A stretch of 64,000 bases of DNA, taken from positions 1,488,001 to 1,552,000 of the forward strand of contig NZ_JBMVQY010000001.1 in the NCBI RefSeq assembly GCF_049537125.1. The letters run 5' to 3'. A model generated the notes under the pieces. That model made no database searches and was not told the origin of the DNA. It saw only the letters and a program-made list of their open reading frames with translations. This document shows, one piece after another, positions 19,682 to 28,721 of the stretch; the first letter of the stretch is position 1; every line of letters begins with the position of its first letter. Both the position numbers and the translations under genes were made by a program. Source of the stretch: Limisphaera sp026417315 (GTDB lineage Bacteria; Verrucomicrobiota; Verrucomicrobiia; Limisphaerales; Limisphaeraceae).

Positions 19682-21667
19682 TCAATACACATCCCGGCAG
19701 TATCGCCGCTCCGCTCGCATCCGGGCCACGTACTCCGCGGCAGCCTCGGCACTCAAACCACCCGCCCGCCGAATTACCTCGTGCAACGCCGCATCCACAT
19801 CTCGCGCCATGTGTTTCGCATCACCACAAACGTAAAAGGCCGCCCCCTCTTCCAACCACCGCCACAACTCCCTGGCATGTTCCAACATCCGGTGCTGCAC
19901 ATAGACCTTGTGCTCCTGATCCCGCGACCAGGCCAGCTCCAGGCGCGTCAGGATCCCGTCGCGCTGAAACTCCTCCAGCTCTTCCTCGTAAAGAAAGTCC
20001 GACTCCCGATGCTGGCCGCCAAAGAACAGCCAGTTCCTTCCTCGTGCCCCCGTGGCCCTGCGCTCCTGCAGGAAGCCACGAAAAGGCGCGATCCCTGTCC
20101 CCGGGCCCACCATGATCAGCGGCGTGTCCGGCGCCGGCGGTCGGAAGGAGGGATTCCGGTGGATAAAGACCGGCACCGGCCCCTCCGTGGCCGCCCGGTC
20201 GGCCAAATACGTTGAACAAACGCCCCCGCGCTTGCGGCCCCGCAACTCGTACCGCACGACGTTGACGGTTAAATGGACGTCATGCGGACAACACAGCGGG
20301 CTCGAGGCAATCGAATAAAGCCGTGGCTGCAACGGCCGCAGACACATTACGAGTTCCGCCGGCGTCAACCCGAGATTCGGACACTTCTCAATCAGATCCA
20401 ACAGATGCCAGCAGCTGCCGTCGCCTGAAACGCCGTTGTTCCCGGGCCGTAGCAGCTCGGCACACGCCCCGTTGTCCTTCGCCCTCTCACGCAGGAGCGC
20501 CATCCATTTGTCAGAAGGCCGGGCAATGTCGTAATGCTTCAAAAGCGCAAGCCGTACCGGGACCACCTGCCCGTCGGGGCCGGGTACCGGATCCTCCCCG
20601 TCCGAACCCAGCCACTGTAACAGCGCCTCCACCAGAGCCGGGTCATTCGTGGGATACACACCCAGGGCATCGCCGCAGGCATAGGTCATGCCCGAGCCTT
20701 CCAGGGACACGACAAAATGCCGGACTTCTTTGGCCGACGCCGGTCCACTCAGCCTCCGGTTTTCAATCAGCCGGGCTGGAAACGGATTGCGGCGATTGTA
20801 ACGCGATCCCTCGGCGGGCGATGGTTCCCCGGCGACATCCTTCGGCGCCGCGCTCTGCACTTCTTCATGCGGGGGACGGGGGGCGTCCCGGAGACCGGGC
20901 GGCGCCGCCCCGGGATTCCTCAGGAGTGCATTCAGCGCGGCCTGCAGCCATTGTGCAAAGGGTTCCTCGAAATCCACGTCGCAATCCTGCCGCGGAGCCA
21001 CCCGCCGCGCCCCCAACCGTTCCAATCGCGCATCCAGGTCCCGACCAAACTGGCAGAACCGCGGATAATTACGGTCCCCCAGGGCACAAACACTGAACCG
21101 AACGCCCGTCAAACTCGGGGCCGTTTCCCGACGCAACGCCTCCCAGAACCCCTTGGCATTGTCCGGAGGCTCTCCGTCTCCGTATGTGCTCGTGATGAGA
21201 AGCAGGCTTTCTTCTCGGGTCAGTTGCGACACGTCGTATTGTGCCATGTCATGAACCCGCGGCACGAACCCCTGCCGGGATGCCTCCCGGGCCGCACGGC
21301 GCGCCAGCCGCTCCGCATTCCCCGTCTGCGACCCAAACAGGATGGTCAAAGGTCGAAGCGATCGCTCCGGCGCCTGCGGCACCGGTTCGGTCACCGGCAC
21401 ATACGAAAACAGGCCCGCCAGAAACCCGTTCAACCACGCCCGTTGCTCCGCTGTAAACGGAGCCGATTCGGGAATGACCGGCACCCACCGCAACGGAGGC
21501 CGGGAAACCGTGGTCGCACCGGGCCGGGAAGCCGGCCGATCGACCCCCGACCCGTCCGGTAGCGTCGACCCCATCCATGCGGATTCCGATTTCCCGCCGG
21601 GCGTCCCCGCCATCGCCACCGCGCCCGGCTTCTGATCCAAAAGTTCCGAGACAGGTCGAACACTCAT
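19682..21667 (-). CDS. CysJ-like NADPH flavoprotein reductase of the nitrate operon
   Basis: Diflavin reductase (661 residues) of the sulfite reductase alpha/cytochrome P450 reductase class, passing electrons from NADPH via FAD and FMN. Domains in order: N-terminal helix FTAEQRAWLNGFLAG; flavodoxin domain (ILFGSQTGNAERLA, STYGDGEPPDNAKGF, LGDRNYPRFCQFG); FAD domain (RLYSIASSP, GVCSTYLAD); NADP domain (VGPGTGIAPFRGFLQER, FFGGQHRESDFLYEEEL); terminal YCRDVY. The start at 21667 overlaps the nirA stop (ATGA). It probably supplies electrons to the adjacent NirA; a role in sulfite reduction is the alternative. Confidence 0.9.
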   Translation of the reverse strand: MSVRPVSELLDQKPGAVAMAGTPGGKSESAWMGSTLPDGSGVDRPASRPGATTVSRPPLRWVPVIPESAPFTAEQRAWLNGFLAGLFSYVPVTEPVPQAPERSLRPLTILFGSQTGNAERLARRAAREASRQGFVPRVHDMAQYDVSQLTREESLLLITSTYGDGEPPDNAKGFWEALRRETAPSLTGVRFSVCALGDRNYPRFCQFGRDLDARLERLGARRVAPRQDCDVDFEEPFAQWLQAALNALLRNPGAAPPGLRDAPRPPHEEVQSAAPKDVAGEPSPAEGSRYNRRNPFPARLIENRRLSGPASAKEVRHFVVSLEGSGMTYACGDALGVYPTNDPALVEALLQWLGSDGEDPVPGPDGQVVPVRLALLKHYDIARPSDKWMALLRERAKDNGACAELLRPGNNGVSGDGSCWHLLDLIEKCPNLGLTPAELVMCLRPLQPRLYSIASSPLCCPHDVHLTVNVVRYELRGRKRGGVCSTYLADRAATEGPVPVFIHRNPSFRPPAPDTPLIMVGPGTGIAPFRGFLQERRATGARGRNWLFFGGQHRESDFLYEEELEEFQRDGILTRLELAWSRDQEHKVYVQHRMLEHARELWRWLEEGAAFYVCGDAKHMARDVDAALHEVIRRAGGLSAEAAAEYVARMRAERRYCRDVY

Positions 21668-23481
21668 GAACTGAACATCTCCTGCAGTTCTTTGAGCTCG
21701 TGCCGCCGGGTGAAATCGACGAAGGATTCCCCTCCCCGACGGCGCTCCAGATACACCCGAAGCATGCGTTCCAACAGGCGGGGGAGCTCCGTAGCCAGGA
21801 TCCCCGAAAACAGCTGGCGGCCGATCCCCGCTGCCGGCCCGGTCCCGCCACCGACCACCACGTTGTATGCCTCCACGCTTTCCCCCTGGAGCGTCACTTT
21901 CACGCCCTGCAGCCCGATGTCGCCGATGTAATGCTGCGCACAAGAATGTGGACAGCCCGTAAAATGAATGTTCATCGGGAGGTCCAGGGACACCCTCTGG
22001 CTCAGCCATTGTCCCACCGCCACCGCGTGGCCCTTGGTGTCCGTGGCCGCATATTTGCATCCCTTGCTCCCCGTGCACGCCACGAGTCCTCCCAGAACAT
22101 TCGTGGCCTCATAGTGAAACCCCATGCGTACCAAACCTCGCTTCACCGTCTCCACGTACGCGTCCGGAATGTCGACCAGCAGCAGATTCTGCCACGGCGT
22201 CAAGCGAATCGAACCCGAACCATAGTGGGTGGCCAGTTCCGCCAGGCGCCGCATCTGCCGACTGCTCATCAGTCCCACGGGGATCACCACGCCGATGTAG
22301 TTCAACCCCTTTTGCTTCTGGCGATAAACCCCGATGTGTCCGTGACGCACGGGCGGCGGGGGCAACTCGCATGCCTCCAGAGGCACCCGCACCAACGGAA
22401 ATGCCAGCTGCTTTTGCGTCTCCTCCAGAAACCGGTCGAGTCCCCAGCGATCCACCAGGTACTTGAGCCGCGCCCGCTGGCGGTTGGTGCGATCCCCGTG
22501 CTCTGCAAACACGCGAATCATGGCCGCGGCAACAGCCACCGATTGCTGGGGCGGGATCAAGATTCCCGCATCTTGTGCCAACTGTTTGTGCCCGGTAATG
22601 CCGCACACCCTTACCCGAAAATACACGCCCGGAGAAACTGCCGTCGTCCCCGCAACCCCGGAGCGCTGGAGACTTTGCTCCGTCACCCGCACGGCCAGGA
22701 AACCGAGGTCATTGGTGTCCGACAGCGTGTCGATGGCGCCCCCGCCCTCGAAGGCGACATTGAACTTCCGCGGCAGGTCATAGAGGTCCCGGTGATTCAG
22801 AATGTAATGATGCAGGGCATGGGCATACGGCCGCACATCCAGCAATTCCTGAGGGTCGATCCCCGCCGTCGGAGAGGCCGTGATGTTTCTCACATTGTCC
22901 ACGCCGGCTCCCTTGGACGTCAGGCCCAATCCCTGCAACCGGATCAACACCTGCACCATGTCTTTCGGCTGGATCTGGCGAATCTGGATGTTCGACCGCG
23001 TGGTGATCGCGGCGCGACCGTCCCCAAACTCGTCCGCAAGATCGGCCAGCCCCTTGAGCTGCGCGGCGGTGAGCTCGCCGGCAGGGATGCGGCACCGCAA
23101 CATGAGGCTGTTCTGCGCCGGCGCCACGTAAAACAACCCGTAGAAACGAAAGCGAAACGTGTTCTCCTCATCCGGGAATCGGTTCGCCTCGGCATGGGCC
23201 AGGATCCGATCCCAACAATCCAAACCGTGCTCCTCAAACTTCCAACGCTCCTGCTTGCACAGCTCCTCCACCGGCGTTCCGTGAAAGGTCGGCCGGTCTG
23301 CCAAATTCGCACCTCCCTGCGCGGGGTCGTCAGTCAGAGTCCCCTCGGCCGTGACCCCGACAAACGGGTATTGCGCCCGCTGCGCCACCCCCGCCAACAG
23401 GCCGGCCAGATACTCCTTTTGCTCGGGCGTGAACGCTCCCTGCTCCACAACCCTCGCCGTGTCGATCAACGCTCGATTCAT
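21664..23481 (-). CDS. nirA: NirA-type assimilatory nitrite reductase (siroheme/4Fe-4S)
   Basis: Cytoplasmic siroheme enzyme of 605 residues that reduces nitrite to ammonium by six electrons. Two homologous half domains are present (TTRSNIQIRQIQ in the first, GSIRLTPWQNLLLVDI in the second). The cluster/siroheme cysteines are in ACTGSKGCKYA and FTGCPHSCAQHYIGDIG. It overlaps nasA upstream and the flavoprotein downstream by ATGA each. The family also contains sulfite reductases; nitrate transporter and nitrate reductase genes in the same operon favour nitrite. The N-terminal FTPEQKEYLAGLLAG resembles the start of the partner flavoprotein. Confidence 0.9.
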   Translation of the reverse strand: MNRALIDTARVVEQGAFTPEQKEYLAGLLAGVAQRAQYPFVGVTAEGTLTDDPAQGGANLADRPTFHGTPVEELCKQERWKFEEHGLDCWDRILAHAEANRFPDEENTFRFRFYGLFYVAPAQNSLMLRCRIPAGELTAAQLKGLADLADEFGDGRAAITTRSNIQIRQIQPKDMVQVLIRLQGLGLTSKGAGVDNVRNITASPTAGIDPQELLDVRPYAHALHHYILNHRDLYDLPRKFNVAFEGGGAIDTLSDTNDLGFLAVRVTEQSLQRSGVAGTTAVSPGVYFRVRVCGITGHKQLAQDAGILIPPQQSVAVAAAMIRVFAEHGDRTNRQRARLKYLVDRWGLDRFLEETQKQLAFPLVRVPLEACELPPPPVRHGHIGVYRQKQKGLNYIGVVIPVGLMSSRQMRRLAELATHYGSGSIRLTPWQNLLLVDIPDAYVETVKRGLVRMGFHYEATNVLGGLVACTGSKGCKYAATDTKGHAVAVGQWLSQRVSLDLPMNIHFTGCPHSCAQHYIGDIGLQGVKVTLQGESVEAYNVVVGGGTGPAAGIGRQLFSGILATELPRLLERMLRVYLERRRGGESFVDFTRRHELKELQEMFSS

Positions 23482-25751
23482 GAGGCCTCCGTTCCACTGC
23501 GATCCCCCGCGGCGCGCCGGAGCCGCACAGCCGTATGCTTATAGGCCGGCTGCCGCGAGAGCGGATCAAACGCCGGGACCGTCAACCGGTTGGTTTCCCC
23601 ATAGTGCATCGGCATGAACACCTGCCCGGGCTGAACCCCGGGCGTCACGAAAGCCACCGCGTGCACGGCAGCATGCCTCGAGCTGACCTCCACGCGCTCC
23701 CCGGACCGCAGGCCCAGTCGGGCCGCATCCAACGGGTTCACCTCCACATACGCCTTCTGGGGATACAACTGCCGCAACACCTCCGACTTGCCGGTGCGGG
23801 TGTTGGTATGCCACTGGGCACTGGTCCCGCGCCCCGTCAACAGCACCATCGGATACCGGTCATCCGGGCGGTCCGGCGGGAGATCGGGCGCTTCGAACCA
23901 AAACCGGGCACGTCCATCCGGAGTAAAGAACCGACCGTCCGAAAACAACCTCCGCTCCCGGCACGGACCCGCCAGGATCTCCATCGCCGCCTCCTCCCCG
24001 CGAGAGCGCGTTTCGGACTCCGGCCACGGCCACTGAATCCCGCCGCAACGTTCGAGCATCCGGTAGCCCGTCACACCGGAGAAATCGCAGGGCCGCCCGG
24101 CCGACAGCCGTCGCAGGATGTGAAACACGGCCTCCGGGGAACTCCAGTCCCGGAACCATTCCGCACATCCCCAGGCTTCCGCCACGAGCTGAAAAATCCG
24201 AAAATCCGGCAACGCCCGCCCCGGCGCACGCGACACTTTCCGCACCAGCCCGATTCTGCGTTCACTGTTGATGAACGTGCCATCCTTCTCTCCCCACCCT
24301 GCCGCGGGCAACAACAAGTGCGCGCGCTGCGCCGTTTCGGTCGTGGCATACATGTCCTGCACCACCAGGAACTCCAGCTTCTCCAGGAGAGCCGCCCAGC
24401 GATCCCGGCCGATCCACGAATGCACCGGGTTGGTGCCCACGACCCACAACCCCTTGATCGCCCCGGCGTCGATCGCGTCGAGGATCTGATCATAAGCCAG
24501 CGAGGGACGGTCAGGGATCCGATGCAACGGAATGTTCAACAGCCGCGCCACGTCCTCTCGATCCTCCCGGTTCAGGAAATCCCGGCCCGCCGGAAGACTT
24601 GTGAAGTTGGCAAACAACCGGGAGCCCATGGCGTTGCACTGTCCGGTGATGGAATTCGCTCCCGTGCCGGGTCGGCCGATGTTTCCGGTCATGAGGGCCA
24701 GGTTGATGACGGCTTCGGCCGTGCGCGTGGCCTGATGCCCTTGATTCACGCCCATCGTCCACCAAAAACTCACGGCGCGCCCCCGAGCAATGGCCCGGGC
24801 ACAACGTTCGATCTGGGCCGGACGCAGGCCCGTCTCCCGAGCCACGCGTGCCACGGAAAAATCCCGCACAAATTCCGCAAAGGCCTCGAAGCCGGACGTG
24901 TGCGCCCGGATGAAGTCGGGCCGGAACGCACCCTGCTCGATGAGCCAGCAGGCCAGGCCGTAAAGCAAAATCAGGTCGGTCTTGGGGCGCAGCGCCAGGT
25001 GCTGCGTCGCACAAAGAGCCGTCTCCGTTGTTCTCGGGTCCACAACAACGATCTCCGGTCGGTTCGGATTTCGCATCACCCGCTGCCACAGGATGGGATG
25101 AGCAATGCACGGATTGGCCCCGATGAATACCAGCACGTCCGATTCCTCCAGATCCGCGAAGGTGTACGGCGGGGCATCGAACCCGAACGCCTGCTTGTAG
25201 GCCACCACGCTGGTGGCCATGCATTGCCGGGTATTCGAATCCGCATGCAGCCCGCCCATCCCGAACTTGAACAACGCCCCCAGGAAAGCCATCTCCTCGG
25301 TGCAAATCTGCCCGGTGCTCAGGACCGCTACCGACTCCGGCCCGTGCTTCTCCATCAGGGCTTTGAACCGGGAAGTGAACACCGCAAGCGCTACCGACCA
25401 GTCCACCGGCTCGAAGCGGTGCGTCTCCGGGTTGCGCAGCAACGGGCAGGTGGCACGATCCGGTGCCCGCAGGGGCGTCAGCGCTTCCCACCCCTTGGGG
25501 CAGGCCATGCCTTGATTGACCGGATAACTCGGATCCGGCGTGAGATTCACCGGTTCCCCGTCACGTATGTGGATCCTCAATCCGCATCCGACGGAACAGA
25601 AGCCACACACCGACCCTGTGGTCGCCGTCGGCACCAGACGCGCCGGAACCATGCCCAGTCCGCACGGCCCCGCCGACAACCGGGACTCCCGGCTCAACGG
25701 TCCGTCGCGACGCACCAGCCAGTCAGGCCATTGGAACGATCGACTGCTCAT
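23478..25751 (-). CDS. nasA: Molybdopterin nitrate reductase, NasA-like catalytic subunit
   Basis: Cytoplasmic Mo-bisPGD enzyme (757 residues) expected to reduce nitrate to nitrite. The N-terminal 4Fe-4S site is CGFCSVGC followed after 27 residues by ACPKG. Family motifs include HADSNTRQCMATSVVA, VSFWWTMGVNQGHQATRTAEA and NSITGQCNAMGSR, with a C-terminal molybdopterin-dinucleotide-binding domain (LLTGRGTSAQWHTNTRTGKS). No Tat leader is present, so it should be cytoplasmic. The start at 25751 overlaps the DmsBC-like gene (ATGA). The redox partner appears to be that fused FeS/membrane protein rather than a diaphorase. Confidence 0.88.
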   Translation of the reverse strand: MSSRSFQWPDWLVRRDGPLSRESRLSAGPCGLGMVPARLVPTATTGSVCGFCSVGCGLRIHIRDGEPVNLTPDPSYPVNQGMACPKGWEALTPLRAPDRATCPLLRNPETHRFEPVDWSVALAVFTSRFKALMEKHGPESVAVLSTGQICTEEMAFLGALFKFGMGGLHADSNTRQCMATSVVAYKQAFGFDAPPYTFADLEESDVLVFIGANPCIAHPILWQRVMRNPNRPEIVVVDPRTTETALCATQHLALRPKTDLILLYGLACWLIEQGAFRPDFIRAHTSGFEAFAEFVRDFSVARVARETGLRPAQIERCARAIARGRAVSFWWTMGVNQGHQATRTAEAVINLALMTGNIGRPGTGANSITGQCNAMGSRLFANFTSLPAGRDFLNREDREDVARLLNIPLHRIPDRPSLAYDQILDAIDAGAIKGLWVVGTNPVHSWIGRDRWAALLEKLEFLVVQDMYATTETAQRAHLLLPAAGWGEKDGTFINSERRIGLVRKVSRAPGRALPDFRIFQLVAEAWGCAEWFRDWSSPEAVFHILRRLSAGRPCDFSGVTGYRMLERCGGIQWPWPESETRSRGEEAAMEILAGPCRERRLFSDGRFFTPDGRARFWFEAPDLPPDRPDDRYPMVLLTGRGTSAQWHTNTRTGKSEVLRQLYPQKAYVEVNPLDAARLGLRSGERVEVSSRHAAVHAVAFVTPGVQPGQVFMPMHYGETNRLTVPAFDPLSRQPAYKHTAVRLRRAAGDRSGTEAS

Positions 25752-27439
25752 ACGACGGGATTCCCGGGCATCTTTCGAGACTGCACCGCCATGAAAAAGC
25801 CGGCTCGCTCCAAAACCTCTCCCACCCAGGTACATGACGCACTTGTTACTGCACCCAGCAGCAGCCACGGACGGGGTTCCTTCCAGGTCTCACTCCACAG
25901 GGCCAGACAAAGAACCAGCGGAATTACCACCGTACCGATCAACGTCCAGGCCACCCGGCTTCGATCCCACCGGCCCAGCTCTCCGGTCAACACCAACGCC
26001 GTCTTGTGCAGCGGACCGAAATCATCATCGTAGACATGCCGCAGGATCCTGCCGTCGCCGGCCAGCTTGAAGACTCCCCCGGCGCAGACACTCAGGGCAA
26101 TCCACGCCCAACCATCCACGGGAACCGGCCCCAAACTCGCCAGCACAAGCGCGCTCACACCCCCCAACAACCACACACTCCCCAGAAACCGGGGCCCGGC
26201 AAACCGCAGTTTCCAAAACTCCCGCCGGGTATCGTCATAGACCTTGCACGAGCAAAACACCGTCAGCAGCCCCAGGGCCCCGGCGACTGCGGGCCATAAA
26301 AAACCTCCTTCGGAGACAAACACCTCCCGGACCACCGCAAGCCCGGCCCCACAGGCGAACAGTCCGAGTGCGACAATCTCCCGGCTCAACCACGAGGTTC
26401 GCAAACCCAGAAACGCCCGCCACGCTCCCTCAGGCCTGCCCAGGTGCAAAAGGCTCACTCCCACCCCCGCCAGGACCATGGCCGCAGCCGTGGCCACAGG
26501 CATCCAGGACAACATCGAACCCGCGGCAGCTCCACCGAAGGCCCGCAGCAGGCCTGCATACAAAAAGAGCCCCGCGGCGCCCTGGGTCAGCAACAACAGG
26601 AACACCAGCGGCCAGTGTGCCGGCTGGCGAGTAACATGCTCCCGATCAGCCGCCCGCAGGAGCCGGAACATCGACCGCTCCGTCTTGTACACCGTGGCGG
26701 GAAGCGTGATCGCAGGATCTGGTGCATCCGGCAACCATGACTCCGCCGTGGCCCCGGGCATCCCGGGCAGGCCACGATAACGGCCGCGCAGCCGCGCAGT
26801 GTCGACCAGCCGAATCCGGATTGCGTGGTGCGGGCAGGCCTGGACACAGGCCGGCGCCTCGCCCCGGGCCAGCCGCCCACTGCACATGTCACACTTCCGC
26901 ACAATGCCCCGCCCGCGGGAATACTGCGGGACCTCATAGGGACACTTCATGATACAGTACTGACAGCCGATGCACTGGTCATCCAGGTGCCGGACAATTC
27001 CCGTAACCGGATCCTTCTCATACGCCAGCACGGGACAACCCGCCAGACACGCAGGCTCAACGCAGTGATGACAAGCCGTAGTGACCGTCTGATGCCATGC
27101 ATGCCGGCTGCTCCCACTCTGTAACACCCCGGTCCAACGCCACGTTTCCCCCTCATCCAGACCGTTGAGGGCATGGCAGGCCGCCACACACGCCTTGCAG
27201 CCCGAGCACAGATCCAGGTCCACCTCGAACGCATACTGCTCCCCTGCGGCCGGCATCCTGCCGGGCAGCAGATCCTGATAAACCCCGCGCCGCCCGGCAC
27301 CCCACCGATCTTTCCACGAGGCAAACCGTTCCGCCGCGGAAAGCTCCTCCGGACCGGGGAGCAGCGGGTACGCCATGCCGGTTCCATAACTCGCCACACC
27401 GCTCGCCCCCCATCGCCTCCTTGTTTCACCCGTAGCCAT
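25748..27439 (-). CDS. Fused DmsB-DmsC-type iron-sulfur and membrane anchor subunit
   Basis: 563-residue fusion. The N-terminal half is a four-cluster ferredoxin (CSGCKACVAAC, CHHCVEPACLAGC, CIGCQYCIMKC, CDMCSGRLARGEAPACVQAC). The C-terminal half is a DmsC-type membrane anchor of about eight helices starting near PLVFLLLLTQGAAGLFLYAG. In known DmsABC enzymes this anchor oxidises quinol and passes electrons through DmsB to the Mo subunit; here the partner would be the nitrate reductase. The start at 27439 has GAGGAAGGG just upstream and lies 13 bp after the transporter stop. Because B and C are fused, stoichiometry is fixed. Confidence 0.88.
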   Translation of the reverse strand: MATGETRRRWGASGVASYGTGMAYPLLPGPEELSAAERFASWKDRWGAGRRGVYQDLLPGRMPAAGEQYAFEVDLDLCSGCKACVAACHALNGLDEGETWRWTGVLQSGSSRHAWHQTVTTACHHCVEPACLAGCPVLAYEKDPVTGIVRHLDDQCIGCQYCIMKCPYEVPQYSRGRGIVRKCDMCSGRLARGEAPACVQACPHHAIRIRLVDTARLRGRYRGLPGMPGATAESWLPDAPDPAITLPATVYKTERSMFRLLRAADREHVTRQPAHWPLVFLLLLTQGAAGLFLYAGLLRAFGGAAAGSMLSWMPVATAAAMVLAGVGVSLLHLGRPEGAWRAFLGLRTSWLSREIVALGLFACGAGLAVVREVFVSEGGFLWPAVAGALGLLTVFCSCKVYDDTRREFWKLRFAGPRFLGSVWLLGGVSALVLASLGPVPVDGWAWIALSVCAGGVFKLAGDGRILRHVYDDDFGPLHKTALVLTGELGRWDRSRVAWTLIGTVVIPLVLCLALWSETWKEPRPWLLLGAVTSASCTWVGEVLERAGFFMAVQSRKMPGNPVV

Positions 27440-27452
27440 CGCCGACCCTTCC

Positions 27453-28721
27453 TCACTTGGGGCTGACAGCCACTTCCGTTTCACGCCCGGGCCGCAACCA
27501 CACCTCCTCGGCACGCGGCAGGGCCCTTCCGTGCTCGGCGATCCAGCGGCCCACCCAACGGACCTCCACGCGCAACAACACCACCAGCGCCAGCGCCGCC
27601 ATCATCGCCAACCCGAAGTATCCCGGCTCATAGGAATCGAACCACTGCCGGGAACTGCCCAACAGATTCGGCACCACGAAACCACCACACCCACCCGCCG
27701 CGCCCAGGATACCCGTCGCCGCGCCGAGATTCGCGCTGTATCGGTGGGGCACGAGCTGGAAGACAGCCCCGTTGCCCATCCCCAAACATGCCATGATCCC
27801 CACCAGCAGGGCGGTCGCGACCCCTGCTGTGTCCGCCCGGGTTACCAGCACCAGTAACAACCCAACCGATCCATAGAGAAGCCGCAGCATCCTCAATCCC
27901 CCGAAGCGGTCTGCCAACGCGCCACCCACGGGCCGCAAGAGGCTCCCGGCCAGCACCGTGAGCGATGTCAGATCCCCGGCCGCCACCCTCGAGACGCCGT
28001 ACCGGTCATGCAGATACACGGACAGGAAGCTGGCAAGCCCTACGAACCCTCCGAAGGTGATCGCATAAAAGAAGCAAAAGATCCCCGTATCCCGTTCTCT
28101 GAGAACCGAGAGAAAGCTCTCGCGGCAAGCGCCACCTGGCCGGGAGCCGGGAGCCTCGCGGGCGCAACAAACGAACACGACCGCCACCAGGATCAAAGGG
28201 ATCAGAGCCAGTGCAAAGACGGCCCGCCAGCCGTACAGTTCCGCCAGTCGCGGCGCAAACAGTGTCGCAAACAGCGTACCCGAGTTCCCCGCCCCGGCGA
28301 TCCCCATCGCCAGACCCTGATATTGCGGCGGGTACCACCGCCCGGCCAGGGGCAGGGCGGCCGCGAAACTCGCCCCAGCCACCCCCAGCAACAAACCGAC
28401 CAGATACAACTTCGGCATGGAGTCCGCCCAAAGCCACCCGAGGCACAACGGCACGGCTGTCACTGCCATGCCGAGCAAGCCGGTTCGTTTGGGCCCGATC
28501 GTATCCGTAAGATGGCCGAGGACCAATCGCAGCAGCGAGCCCCCGAGCAGCGGTACCGCCGTCATCAGGCCCTTTTCCGCTGGACTCAACTGAAACTGTG
28601 CGGCCACATAGTTACCGAGGGCGCCCAGCAGCACCCAGATCATGAAACTCACATCGAAATACAAAAACGCACTGAACAATGTCGGCCAATGACCGACCCT
28701 CCAAAACGAACGGTTCGCCAT
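27453..28721 (-). CDS. Nitrate/nitrite MFS transporter, NarK/NasA family
   Basis: Inner-membrane carrier of 422 residues with about twelve helices and the NNP-type features ALPLAGRWYPPQYQGLAMGIAG and a glycine-rich GAAGGCGGFVVPN signature. First gene of the nitrate-assimilation operon; the downstream DmsBC-like gene starts 13 bp after its stop. An AAAGGGA ribosome-binding site lies about seven bases before the ATG. It most likely imports nitrate for the reductases encoded behind it; nitrite antiport cannot be excluded. Confidence 0.88.
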   Translation of the reverse strand: MANRSFWRVGHWPTLFSAFLYFDVSFMIWVLLGALGNYVAAQFQLSPAEKGLMTAVPLLGGSLLRLVLGHLTDTIGPKRTGLLGMAVTAVPLCLGWLWADSMPKLYLVGLLLGVAGASFAAALPLAGRWYPPQYQGLAMGIAGAGNSGTLFATLFAPRLAELYGWRAVFALALIPLILVAVVFVCCAREAPGSRPGGACRESFLSVLRERDTGIFCFFYAITFGGFVGLASFLSVYLHDRYGVSRVAAGDLTSLTVLAGSLLRPVGGALADRFGGLRMLRLLYGSVGLLLVLVTRADTAGVATALLVGIMACLGMGNGAVFQLVPHRYSANLGAATGILGAAGGCGGFVVPNLLGSSRQWFDSYEPGYFGLAMMAALALVVLLRVEVRWVGRWIAEHGRALPRAEEVWLRPGRETEVAVSPK

